A stretch of DNA of 64,000 bases from Callaeas wilsoni (Eukaryota > Chordata > Aves > Passeriformes > Callaeidae), in assembly GCA_013398955.1 (NCBI GenBank), contig VWPU01008492.1, positions 62,001 to 126,000 on the forward strand, written 5' to 3'. The notes under the pieces were generated by a model. That model was not told the origin of the DNA and searched no databases. It worked only from the letters and a program-made list of their open reading frames with translations. This document shows, in pieces, positions 25,507-37,200 of this stretch. The position numbers and the translations under genes were made by a program. The first letter of the stretch is position 1. Every line of letters starts with the position of its first letter.

Positions 25507-26693
25507 CATGCCACTACATGGCACTGCAATGATTGAAGTAAACTGCTGCTCAGTACATTTGTGCTTTCCTGTTCTTCCCCAAAGCTAAACTAATGAATTT
25601 GTTCACATCAAAGGGGGGTACATTATTCATGTCATCCTATGTCACATCACGTGCAGTCAGATGTGACAACTCAAGGTAATGCATCCATTAGGACAAGGCT
25701 GGAGCAGAGATATGTTGATGAAAGAGGGAACATGCATCCAGCTTTGGGCATGGCTGTTTGGTACCTGGGGATGACAAGAAGGCTATTTTGAAACTTCAGA
25801 GCTGAATTTGGAGATCATCTGCTGAAATTTAGATTGTCTTTCAAAAGCTTCTGTTTGTGAGTATACTGATTGACATACCCTAGTTCTCAGACACTCACGG
25901 ATGTGTGACTCAAAGCCTTTGAATTATGCCATCTGCCATTAGTCCTGTTCTGAGAGCACTTGGTCACATGCAGGTGATGGGAGTGGGATGGGGCTGAAAG
26001 CTGATGAAGAGAGGTGATTTGAGTTTGTGCTGGTCTTCGTGCTTCTGTTGATCCTAAAAGGACCCAATTTATTCTGAGCTGCTGATGACAATTTGTGATA
26101 TAGCGCCTTGCTTTCATCCTTTTATTAGTTGGTAGTAGTGAGCAAAATGTTAAATCAATAGGTTACTGCTTCCAGCAGGCTAAGGGTTTTTGTATGGCTT
26201 TTGTAAGTTGTTAATATATGGAGCCTTGCATTAAGAGGGAAGCATGAGCCTTCCTTTGGAAGATAGGGTATAAGTCCGGAGAGATTAGGGATCAAGAAAA
26301 ACCTATCAATCTGTAGGAATGCAGGATTTCTAGGAAGAAGCTGAATTCTGGCTGAGACCCGGAGGAACATCTGCAGGGTAAGGAATGGGAAGCAAGTCCT
26401 CGAATGATGTGGAAGCACGAGGGCTCTGCACCTGCAGAGATGGTTGAGTGCTCCCTGGGAACAGCACCCAGCCTCCTCACCCGCCCTCTGCCCAGTCTCC
26501 TGGGAGCTGATGTCCCTTTCAGAGGAAGCTGGGGGTCCTTTAGGGCACGAAAGCCAGGACTCTTGCTCATCCCCAAGCTCCCTTAAGCTCTGTTGGTGCT
26601 TGGAGTGTTGGCAGCTGTCACAGCTGGGTGCAGCACCCTGTCACTCACACACACCTACAGGTGTGAGGAATGTGTCAACAGAACCAGAGGCCT

Positions 26694-26719
26694 GGCTTTC
26701 ACCTTCCCCCCAGGTAAGT
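26694..26719 (+). promoter_or_regulatory. Juxtaposed splice acceptor and donor (recursive-splice-like)
   Basis: A pyrimidine-rich tract runs directly into CAG (26711-26713), which is followed at once by GTAAGT (26714-26719). The tract plus CAG fits a 3' splice site, and CAG/GTAAGT is the exact consensus 5' splice site, leaving a zero-length exon between them. This is the known form of recursive splice sites in very long introns. I infer possible function from the motif alone. There is no transcript evidence, and the host gene, if any, would be on the plus strand. Confidence 0.3.
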
Positions 26720-29700
26720 CCAAAAGGCTCTCAGCAAGTCAGCACCTGAGCGAGGTCACACGTAATTATATTCTTTCAAACAGAAGTTCTGCTAGCCTAT
26801 GAACCTCCAGGGGGAGTTCCCACAGGGTGCCCCATGGTACTTAAATATTCCTTGTGACGAGGAAGATAGAGTTTGGATGCTGGGTGGGGCAAAGGGAGCA
26901 TTAAAGCATCAGAAATTATTGTCGAGGGAAATTTAGAGCCTTCACTGCTGAAGGTCAAGTTAAACACTTCTGGAAAGACAGAGGATTACTGGGGAAGGGA
27001 GCAGCCCCTGACCCTCTGAGCAGTGCCTTCCATCCTGAATATTGTGTGCTCTCTGTATCAAGCAAGGCCATTTGTGCACCTCCTCTTCCCAGCTGTCTCC
27101 TGTCCCAGTGCAGCAGCCCACGATTTTCATTCTCTTCCTAGTAAGAGAAGTATCGAATGTTTCCGGCTGTTTCCTCTGAATTCTTTTCCTTTGGTTCTGG
27201 CTCTTTCCTGAGCAGAGCAGAAAGAAAGGATTACTCTACACACCTGGTTTCTCTGTACATCTTGACATGCTTGTCTGGGTTTTTTTTAAGCAGTATTTTA
27301 ACATCACTTTGTGATGATCTTGTACATGGTGATCTTGTAGTCTACACATGCACAGTATAAAACGCAAATTTCAGAAACAGTAAGTAGTGTACAAAAAGAA
27401 TCTTATTTGGCTTTTGTGTTTGTGGAGTTTTTTCCTTTTTTTTTTTTTTTAATGCAACAGATGGTTTCTATAGAGGATTAAGTCTAGATAGCAAAGCAAT
27501 TATACTGTATATGTCAAATTTCCTCCTGGGTATATTTATAGAGATATTTCTGGAGCAGAATGTCTCCCGTCAGATTATTTAAAACAAACCAAACACCTTC
27601 ATTGAGAACTAGCAGTAGGATTTGTGGGCTCACATGTGTGCAAGAAAATACACACAGGGTATTTTGAGAACAGTTCATATCTCATTTAGGGCTGCATTAG
27701 CTTTCAGGGAATATCCTCTTGTTTGGCAGTAGTCAGATAAACTAGAAATTAAATAAAACTGCAGTGTATGAAATATTCCAGTACTGATATTGAGGGTTTT
27801 ATTAGATTCATAGTGCATTTAAAGATCAGTAGAAAACCTCAGGCACTTGCCAATCAAATGAACTTGCGAGAGTGCCACTGCTCTTCTTTTCTCCTTGGAA
27901 AATGATGGGGACCAGCAAAGGCAGGTGTGTTAGCAACTCTTTGGGAGACCTAAATTTATATTGTAATTCAGAGTTTGGTGCCTGAGGAGAGAAGGTATGA
28001 AATTATTTTCTTCAGAGTGTTGGCTGGAGGAAGACAGATACAGAAGAGCAATGAAAGATGTGGTCCCAGACTTTCAGGAGACGTGGTATTTGAGAGTACT
28101 GTGAACATATTGATTGGTAGACTTTAATACCAGATTCAGTAATTTTTACTGTGTAGCACTGGTTTTTTTCCCTTTTCTTTCTCTACTGAGTTACAGAAGC
28201 TGTCTGTGTCAGTAGTTAGGCACATGCATATTTTCCAAGACACTTTTTCATGCACTTCTATGTGTCACTGCTTGCTATTCATTTTTCTGTAAGTTTTTCT
28301 TTGGGTGTCTTGCTGTGCAGCATAGTGTCTACCTCCAAAATGCTTTTTTGGCTGCTTCTGTGTTGTTTTTCTTTTTTTTTTCCTTCTTTTTTTTTTTTTT
28401 CTGTTCCTTCTTTTAGAATTGTGAACTTCTGATATGTGTTCAGCATTCCAAAAGTAGTTCCACTGGCGTGATGTAGGAGCTGAATGTGTTCACGGGCTTC
28501 CTTTAGAAGTTGTCTTTCTTCCTTGAGAAAGGAACTTGAGGCAGCCCATGCAGCTGAAGCTGTAAGTGCTCTGCCAGCCTCTTCCCTGGTGTCCAGATAC
28601 AGCCTCCAGCTGTCTGTCTTGGAGACAGGGAATGTGCAGTGACGAGCAGATCTGCCTGGTGGGCGGTGCTAATGATTTCAGTGCAGTCGCATATTTGCTC
28701 ATGATTTGGAAAGAAAGTAAGATGGCAAAAAGAAAACTTTCAGCGCCGGAGAGCAGAAGTTATTGCTGGAAATTTTCTGGTAGTTGAGGTGCCCTCGAGA
28801 TTCTGCTACAGCTTTAGCAAAGGTGTGTGCCTCTTTTAAATATTAAAAAGAGAAAATCCTTTCAAAATACTTCAAACGACTTGGTTGTTATTGCAAAAGA
28901 AAAGCACTTTTCCCCCAAATGCCATCGTAATTTTCAATTAATTGCATCTGGTATTGTCTGAGTAATAAAGTTATTAAATATTGACTGATTCCCTACTCTC
29001 CCACTGCTCTCAGTATATCTAGGAAGGATTTCCCAGAGGAGCTTTTGACAGGCTTTAAACAATCAACCATGACAGCGTGGAGGAAAAAGTATTGTTTAGC
29101 TTGCTAATCTCTTAGCTCTTGTGTTTTCAAGGCGATTTTAGTGCTTTTATCAGTGTGTCCTAGTTCCTGTTTCCCTTTTACAATCATTGTACTAGCTTTG
29201 GATGTTGACAGGCTTTGGTACCTCATGGCTGGATGGTCTGACTTAAAAGCCCTGAGACATCTTCTTCCCCAGACACTACTCCTGCCAGTTTCCCAGGGCC
29301 ATCCATATGTATGTATGTCTTTGCTTTTTCCATTATTTTGGTTGGCTGATATTTTTCATGTTCTCATTCTCCTCCTCCTAGCAAAAATCTGCCCACATTT
29401 CCTTGGAGGTTTGTCTGCCTTCTGTGGGAGGATTTGAATATTAGTTCTTCATCTTTTCTGTGTCCCTCTATTCTTATTGCTCTCTCCTTTCGCTGATTTA
29501 TGGCATATATGGAAGCCAAGATGCAGTAAAGGACATAAGTCATATAAAAAGAATGCCTAAAGTTAATCATGTTATTTTTACCTGTCCCCTGTCTAATGTC
29601 TTGATATCAATGCAGATATTGCATTGGGTGATTGAAAGTGGAAGTATCTGTCTTATCTTTGCAAAGGGTTGCCACATCTTAGCGGAAATAATTATCTTCT

Positions 29701-30359
29701 GCACAGCTGTGGTGATAATTACACTGTTACAACGAGTGCAGTGTTCTTGAAGTTATTGTGCTTAGCAACAGACCTGTTTTCTCTGTTTTCCTAGATTCAG
29801 CTGATTCACATTGATCTATTTTTCTTACAGGGATTAACTTTGGGTGGGAAAAAAAAAATCTAACTTGAGATGTTCTACAAATCATGCAGTCAACTTCCGT
29901 GTGTGTGGGAAAGCTGCAAGGTCAGAACAGCTAGGGTGTAAGGGTTTGTTCTCACCCTGGGAAAAACAACTTTCTGGGCATGATGTCTGCCCTGCCAGAC
30001 TGCTGCTTGAGTCAAAAAAGCAGCCACAAAAATACGTAATTCCAGCACTGCTTGTATGCAGTATGAATGCTTTATTTTCACTTCTTTCTGCCTGGCTTTA
30101 ACAGATAAAGTCAAAGACAAGAAAATGGCACTTTTCTGTTCTTTGTTAGTTATGGCAAAATGCAAGAACTTTTTCCTGTAGTAAACTTTTGGAATAGAAT
30201 GTATTTCACAGTTATTTGCTAGTAAAATGTGCTGTCATCTTTACAATAGCAAGCCTTAGAAGAAGGAGCAAGCCCAGGAAAAAAAGAGTTCTGAAATACG
30301 AGCTCTGAGGGTATGAAATTCATCACTGTATGAATGGCTGAACAGTCATGTGCTGCTTG

Positions 30360-30860
30360 TGGTCAGCTGATCTCCGTTCCATCCACGCTTTCATTAAATG
30401 CCTTTTACTTTGTGCTTCGTTTGACAGTGGATGTCTGCAGATGGGATTGGGTAATTGACTGATGCTGTGTAAACCTGGGCAGCTCAAAGCCGGCGCTGCA
30501 GAAGGTCTCTAAAGTCTATTCTGCCGTTTCCATTAGCCTCTGTAAAGTGTTCTGATAAGATCAAGATGCATAAGATATTATATGTTAAATTATGCAGCCA
30601 GCTGGCCGACTGTGCTGCTGGAGCCTGGGGGACTGACAAAAGCTATTGTTAGGGCCAGCCAGAGGTGCTCCTTCCAAAAGCCTCTTTTCTGTTGTTGCTT
30701 TTTGAACTTTGCATATTAAAAGTTTTTCTGTTCAGTCTCTCCCCAAAGGCTGGAATTTAATTTTTTTTTTTTCCACAAGATGATTTCATTGACGGCACGA
30801 AACCAATTTAAAATAAAAGAAGCAGAGGACTGCATTTCCAGAGAATTTTTTTTTTCTTGG
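30360..30860. promoter_or_regulatory. Candidate conserved regulatory element
   Basis: The block is dense in recognisable transcription-factor motifs. There is a CTGATAAG GATA-type site near 30552-30559 and ATGCATAA-type motifs just after it. Two inverted SOX-like half-sites abut at 30636-30649 (ACAAAAG, then CTATTGT). AT-rich homeodomain-like motifs follow. There is no open frame and no repeat signature. This suggests an enhancer or conserved non-coding element, but conservation cannot be seen from one sequence. Confidence 0.25.
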
Positions 30861-33800
30861 GATTTATGCTTTTGTGGCATCAAACAAGCTGAGTTTTGAA
30901 ACTCAGTCAGAAGGCAATAATTAACTGGGGGTACTATTTGATAGAATCTTGAAGGAAAAGAAAAATGTGCTTATTTGAAATCTGAATGTTTTAGTAATTT
31001 AAGGATAATTGAGAATCTGTAATGAAAACACCCTTTATCACAGCAGCTCCAAGTGGGTATTTAAAAAGAAGCTGGCAGTGGAGGAAGAGTATATTAACAT
31101 GAATGCAGCAAGAAGCAAGGAAATGAGGTGCACAGTGAGGGTACCCTAACACAAATTTGTTTCAAGCTTTATTTTGTTGAGTGCAAACTGAGTCCTGACT
31201 GCCCTAACATACAAAGTAGACTGGCCAGCTACATCTCTTGTTTGGTGCAGGGGTTCTTTGCAGCCACAGCCCAGGTCTGTAGCTTCTTTTTGGCACTGCC
31301 TCTGGAGAGGAAAGCTTTATTGTCTGGAAGCCACAGTTCCCTTTCTACCTCAATACTTTATTCAGTATCCCACTTGAATGAACCAGTCTAGGAAAAATAA
31401 GGTTCCTTTAATGTGATTTAGTAAAGAGTGAGTTTCTAAAGCAGGGTGAACAGAGGGTATATTCAAGAATGTGATATGGAAAAAGAAGAGCTAAAATTCT
31501 TTGAATGAATCTTGCTAGTCTGGTCCCTGTGCTAAACCCAGCTCCCTTTGAAACTTTACTAGGTTTATGTTTTCTGCTCTGCTGCTGCTCTACACAAAGC
31601 GATGAAGTCCATTGCTCTGGATCCTACAGCTTCAGACCCGTGCTTCTTTTCCTTGAGGACTGATGCTGATGTTTCGTGCAATTTCCTTCGCGTCCTGCCT
31701 GACTCTGCAACCTTTCAGCACACGTTTTCCTTTGTTTACTGCCTACTGGCACCTGCAAAGCAATTATCTGTTTCTGTCCCCGAGTGCCTACAAGCCCCAT
31801 GCTTCCCTGCCTCCCACGGCTGACTGATTTTAAAAAGAGAGTGCCGTGCCCATCAGCAGGTGTTCGCAGCATCTGCTATCAGCACGGCATCAGCCCATCA
31901 GCAAGCAGCCTCCTGCCAAAGAGCTGGCGCTCCTTTCCTTACGCACGCTCCCCATCTGCGTGCAGAGTCACTCCCATCTCTTGCCCTGGTGGAACTGGCC
32001 CCTGTCTTGGTGTGGGCCCAAAGCCACCCAGGCGTACGGACCTGGGCTGCTCCACGTGTGTGCAGCAGGGATGGTGCATTTGAAAACCAGGAGCAGGGCT
32101 CCCACGTAGGAGAGGTAGCACAGCTGTCAGGCAGGGACTCACCTTTTGAATCCCCATGGGTGGAGTATGCTCTGATCTGTTTCCCTGACTCTTTTTGCTG
32201 TTTTTCAGTGCTGTGACTAAGGTCTATATCAGCTCTTTTTCTTATCTCTGCAGAAGGCCTAATCTTCAAAACGGTTTTTCTATTTTGTTAGTTTTCTTTG
32301 AAAATGAAAGTCTTAAAAGTCTGATTGCTAGTGTATATACAGAGGAGCCTGCTTCCTGTGGGTAATACGCTATACTGAGGATGTGTGATGGCTTTCGTTG
32401 TGTTTCTGCCGTGTCTTTGTTGCTCTGCTGTCTCCATGTGACTGTGTAATTGTAAAAGGCAATCTGTTTTAGCTCCTCTTTTTCACAAATCCAAGTAACT
32501 TGTGCCCATCATTCTCCCTTTGTCAGCAGGCTTCTCAACAAATTATGTGTTCCCGGAACCTCGGAATGGCCCCAAACCAGAAGTGTCTGAACTCAGCAGT
32601 GGCCAGGTTGGCAGTGTGAGTTTGGAGAGACTCAGGGTGTTCTGTGAATGCCCCATCTCTGAGTCTTGTACAGGGCCATTCCAACCCTATCTGAAGTGCC
32701 ACAGCTGTGAGTGTGTTTGTCACTCAGTGCAGAAAAAGTGTAATGATCCTTCTGATGAGCAAGCCCACGGACTTGAACTACAAATCACTTGAATGACAGA
32801 GTCATAAGCCCGTGAAAGGAGTGTGCAAACCTTAAACTTCTCATGATCCCCTCAAATGTTCCCAGCCTTTTCTGACTTCAGGGAGAAGCCAAAAAAGAAT
32901 ATGCCCCAGACAGCACAGTCTGGCCCATAGGACCAGCCATTTGAATGGCAGTAAAGTTTCTCATTAAATTTGTGACCCAAACACTGGAAAATATCCCCTG
33001 AATGATTTATTTCTTGGTTACTCACATTGTTCAGAAGGGAAGTTGTCCCATTAGATGGCACAGTAATCCCTCCTGGATTTCTGTAGGGAGGTGCATATCT
33101 TACCTCAGTGCTTGCCCCCTCCAAAACCTTTATATTTTGTCTCTCGTTAAAAATGTAGTTTGTTGATTGCCAATTAATTTTGTTAAATTTAGTGGAGAGC
33201 CAACCACAAAAAATTAGGTGGGCTGTAGTAGTAGCATTATATATTTGATTGTCTTCCTTTGGAATTAATATTCCAGAAATCCTGTTTTAGTGGTTGTACT
33301 GCTTAGTGACTGAGCAGAAACTTTTAATGAGATAACACTGCTCCAGTTGGGACCAGCAGGGCTTGGAAGGTACGTGTTGTTAGGCAGTATTTGTGAGGAG
33401 TGGCCTGAATGCTTTTATTGTCCAGGCAATTTTGGATCAGTCATTTAGATTTCTGCATTGACCTATAAAATTTTACTTGTATTAAATACCCATCTGAGTT
33501 CTGGAGGCATGATAAATCTGGAGGACTCTAATGGACTTTTAAAATACATGTGATGCATAGCAAAGTGTTGCCTTCCCCCTCAGTTATTTGCAAAATCTTT
33601 TGCATTCTTAGTAAAGGTACCCTTGAGAGATTAGCTGAAGCCCATATTTTTCCTGTGGGAGATGGTGAAAGGAATTAAATGGAGGCATTAGTCGGAATTG
33701 AAAAAAATAACCAGTTGATCAAACCAAACAAAAGTGGCCATACTTAATCCTGAGTAATTCCCCAGTGCTAGTACAAGCATTCCATGTGCTAGGTGGAGCT

Positions 33801-34103
33801 AGCATGACATTTTTAAGGCAGCAGTAGAGAAACCTAGTCCTCCTATAAAAGGACAATGTGTTTATATATTTTAGATCATTCACTACTAAAATTAATGATA
33901 GGTTTCACCCTTCTGCCAAAGCTTCTTTGTAATTTTCTTTTTAGCCCCAGTTCAGATAAACCTTTTTAGTGCTCCTGGGTTAATGTACCCAGGCTGAGCA
34001 ATCACAACGCACCACTGAGCGTCCTGCAGAGGGGCAGGGACACAGAGTGCTGCCGTGGCCAGCTGGAAGGTGCTGAACTGACAGCTCAGTGCACCGCTGG
34101 AAC

Positions 34104-34246
34104 AGCAGCCGTGGCATCCCAGCAGCCGTGGCATCCCAGCAGCTGTGGCATCCCAGCAGCCGTGGCATCCCAGCAGCCGTGGCATCCCAGCAGCTGTGGC
34201 ATCCCGGCAGCTGTGGCATTCCAGCAGCTGTGGCATCCCAGCAGCC
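34104..34246. repeat. 17-bp minisatellite, eight full units
   Basis: Eight consecutive 17-bp units of the type AGCAGCCGTGGCATCCC occupy 34104-34239, followed by a partial ninth. Variants differ mainly by C/T at the CpG position and one A/G at a unit start. Because 17 is not a multiple of three, the array stays open in several frames and creates long repetitive ORFs on both strands (for example 34089-34547 plus and 33952-34278 minus). These are by-products of the repeat and not genes. Confidence 0.95.
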
Positions 34247-37200
34247 CGGGACAGGGAGCGCGTGTGCCTGGGCAGCACAGAGCTCAGACATCACCTGCTG
34301 CAGCAGTGCACTGCCCACCTCTGCCGTGTTTCCCCCACCCTCCCTCTGCTGCCCGCTGGCTGAGAGTGGGAAAAGGGAGCAGAAGGGAGGACAGGGGCCT
34401 CACGATGTATCGTGGGTGCTCAAGGGGATGGTGTCATCTCCCTGTACTCCAGGAGGATCCCTGGGGGCAGAGGAGCTCTTGGAATTGCTGGGGAAACTGC
34501 AGAGTGTGCAGAGCTGTCCCCAGTTGTCCGTGTTAGGACAAGGCTGAGGTGAAGCTTGCTGAGCCGTTTCAGAACAAGATTTTAACAGCTGCTGTATGAG
34601 AAAGCTCCTCTTCAGCCCAGCATGAGCAGGTCTCCCTTCTCTGCTGTGGTTTGTCAGTTGTGATATCTCACTCCTCTCTCACTTTCTCAGCTGGGGTTTT
34701 TAGACCTTGTAGGGTTAAATAACTGACTCTTTTGTGCTCTGACTCCATCAGGTGCTGCCCGAAGCATGGATAAGCTCACGCTGCAGCTGAGAAACAGAGG
34801 AATACTCCCAGCATGCCGGTTCCCACAGCAGTTTTCTGTGAAGAGAAGGCTCACTGCTTCCACAGTTCCCTAACAGCTTTTTGGTGCTAATATTGGTTCC
34901 CTTTTCACAAGGTCTTCAGTCCTAATATGTTATACTCTACATATAAAGATGTCTTGTAACTGGTATTTAGGACAGTGGAATCTCAGGGAAGGGATGCTGC
35001 ATCTGGGAGCAGCAGTGCAGGCAACAGCAAGGCAAAGGAAAGGTGGGGATTGTCCTGTGGGTGCATACCAGAGAGGTGGTCTCCAGAAATGGAACAGGAA
35101 AGTGGAGGTGTGAATCTGCTGGTCCCAGCATGGGCTTGACAGGTTTGTTCTGTGTTACTGCCTGTGGACTTTGGAACAGAAACAATATTTATCAAATTCT
35201 GGCAAATGTATGGGGTAGAATCCTTTTAGAATTCTTCCAAAAGAAGTATAAAAGTAAAACAGATATAAATAGAAAATGGAACTTGGCCATAAAGTTGCAT
35301 GAAACTTTTAATGAAAGGAAGAATTCATTACAAAGAAAATCCCCAAAAGGAAGATGAGGTGGGGAGGGTGCCAGCAGGTATCCAATGACTCTGGTGTGGC
35401 TCCCTGTGCCACTGGATGCTGGGGTGCTCACCTGGCTTTCTGGGTGCTGAGCCTGTGCACCTCTGGTCTGATGCTGATGGCACATGAGCTCCTCATTTGA
35501 CATTTTCTACAGGGTTTCTTCAAGACCTCTTCTCACAATATTTCCCCTGTTTTTGTGTATCCCAGCTGAAGACAGAGCTTGCTCATCATGGTTGCCTGGA
35601 GAGATCTTTCTGTTTTCAGAGCCTTTGTTGTTGCAGACAGATGCTGATGGGAACTAAGCTGCACAGGCGTTTTTCAAAGCACCTCCCAAATATGTTTGGA
35701 ATCTTGGAGTCATTTTAAAGAATGCGTTATGAACTTAAATGGTTAGCCCAAAATAACTCATCAGCCAGCACCAGAGGCAGAGGGAGAACCCCTGTTTCCC
35801 AGCTTCCCAGTAGCAATAAGCATTAGTTCCCTGTTTGCTCAGCAGAGAGACAAGGACCCTGGCGCAGGAAAGTCAAGAGATCTAAAAGTAGCATGTTCTT
35901 CCTACGACTTATCAGCTGTTCACAGCACATATGGCCAGAAAGGAAGCTTAAATAATTCAGTCTCACTCCTTTTTATCCCAGCTCAATTTAACCTAGTTGT
36001 CCTACAGTAAAGCTATTACCAGTGCTCACCTTCCTAAAATACTTCTAGCTTCACTTTGCCTGCACCAAGAAGCAGAGGATCTACTTCTTCTGTATCGATG
36101 TTTAATCATTCTTGCTGCATCTGAATCCCAGGAGAGTTTGTCTTTCCATACCCAGGTGGTCACTTTGCTACAGCCTGTTTTCTCTTTGGCACCTTTTGGG
36201 TTTTTTATTCATAGTTGCTACCTTTTTTCCATCACTGAATAGCAAAGAAGCACCACCAGTCAGGACCACGGCCCCCCATTTCTGAATGATGATTTGTCTT
36301 CTTTGAGAGCTCCATTTTGAATAGATTGATTTGTACTTGTAAATACCAGAGTAGATTTTGGCTATAGGGTTTGGCTCAGATGTCTCTGAGTACAAAGGAC
36401 ATTCAGTAGCCATGAGATTATTGTCTGATGAATTATTCCTGTGGTCCTGTTTGAATGTTTAATTTCTCAAGTACATTTGAAAATTTTGGAGAAATCAAGG
36501 CTGACTTCTCAAAAGTAGCTGAAGTAGGAAGCCTGGATAAAGGTTAAACATGCTAGCTTGTAAAAGGCAGCTGGGGGGACCTTATAATCCCCAGGCTGTC
36601 CAAACATGCTCTTTTGACTCTTTGCCAACACATTCATTGAATTCTGCAAACCTTGCTCACAGTGCAAATACTCCCATTTCTAAATCACAGATACAAGGAA
36701 GGCTGTGGGATTCTAATGTCCAAATACAATAGAATATTTTCAAGCACAACATAAAAACTGATTTAAAACAAAACAAAACAAAAAACTCACAAAACCCCAC
36801 AATACGATGCTGATATCTTAAAGATTCATAATCAGTAATAGCTGCTTCTAAATAGGCCAAGTCAAAGGAGTGGGTTTTTGTCTTGCAATGAGGTGTTTCA
36901 AAGGACATTTAGGTCTCTGATGCCCCTAGCTTTTCCCTGCAATAAACTCCCATTCTAACCCTCATGGGTAAACGCTGCAGGCTGGTCCTGTGATGTTTCC
37001 CAGAGAGGTGCTGCAGCCTGGAAATGTGGCTTGCTTGGATGCTAATGCCTTTTTTGAACTTCTGAAGTTTTTCCAATATAAATAAACCTTGGGACTGATG
37101 GCTCACCAGGCTAACGTGTGTGTGAGTGTTCCAAACTCTAAATGCTTTAGTTGCTCCTTTTGCTAGTTTGGCTGGGAGGTAGTTTCTGAGAAAGCTGGAT

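Larger units (their letters stand above)
25507..34103. other. Non-coding DNA with isolated regulatory-like motifs
   Basis: No gene recognised over about 8.6 kb. The splice-like site at 26.71 kb and the motif cluster at 30.4-30.9 kb are listed separately. A pyrimidine tract with a terminal TTTTAG (about 28365-28416) resembles a splice acceptor, but no exon follows that I can support. A 96-codon Cys-rich frame (32502-32792, plus) has seven or more Cys in its middle third, yet no family match and no splice context. A GC-richer patch at 31,640-32,150 has overlapping frames on both strands, typical of chance. Confidence 0.5.

Noticed and set aside
31784..32269. Five overlapping frames as a coding exon
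   Set aside because: Frames are open on both strands in a GC-richer patch, which is expected by chance. No consistent splice sites.
32502..32792. 96-codon Cys-rich frame that might encode a small secreted peptide
   Set aside because: No signal peptide, no known Cys spacing pattern, no splice or promoter context. The Cys cluster arises from TGT/TGC-rich DNA. Kept only as a remark in the surrounding region.
34104..34246. Short direct repeats as a CRISPR array
   Set aside because: The units abut with no spacers and the DNA is clearly vertebrate.
34089..34547. 152-codon frame over the minisatellite as a repeat protein gene
   Set aside because: The frame exists because the 17-bp unit lacks stops in several frames. 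Similar frames occur on both strands.
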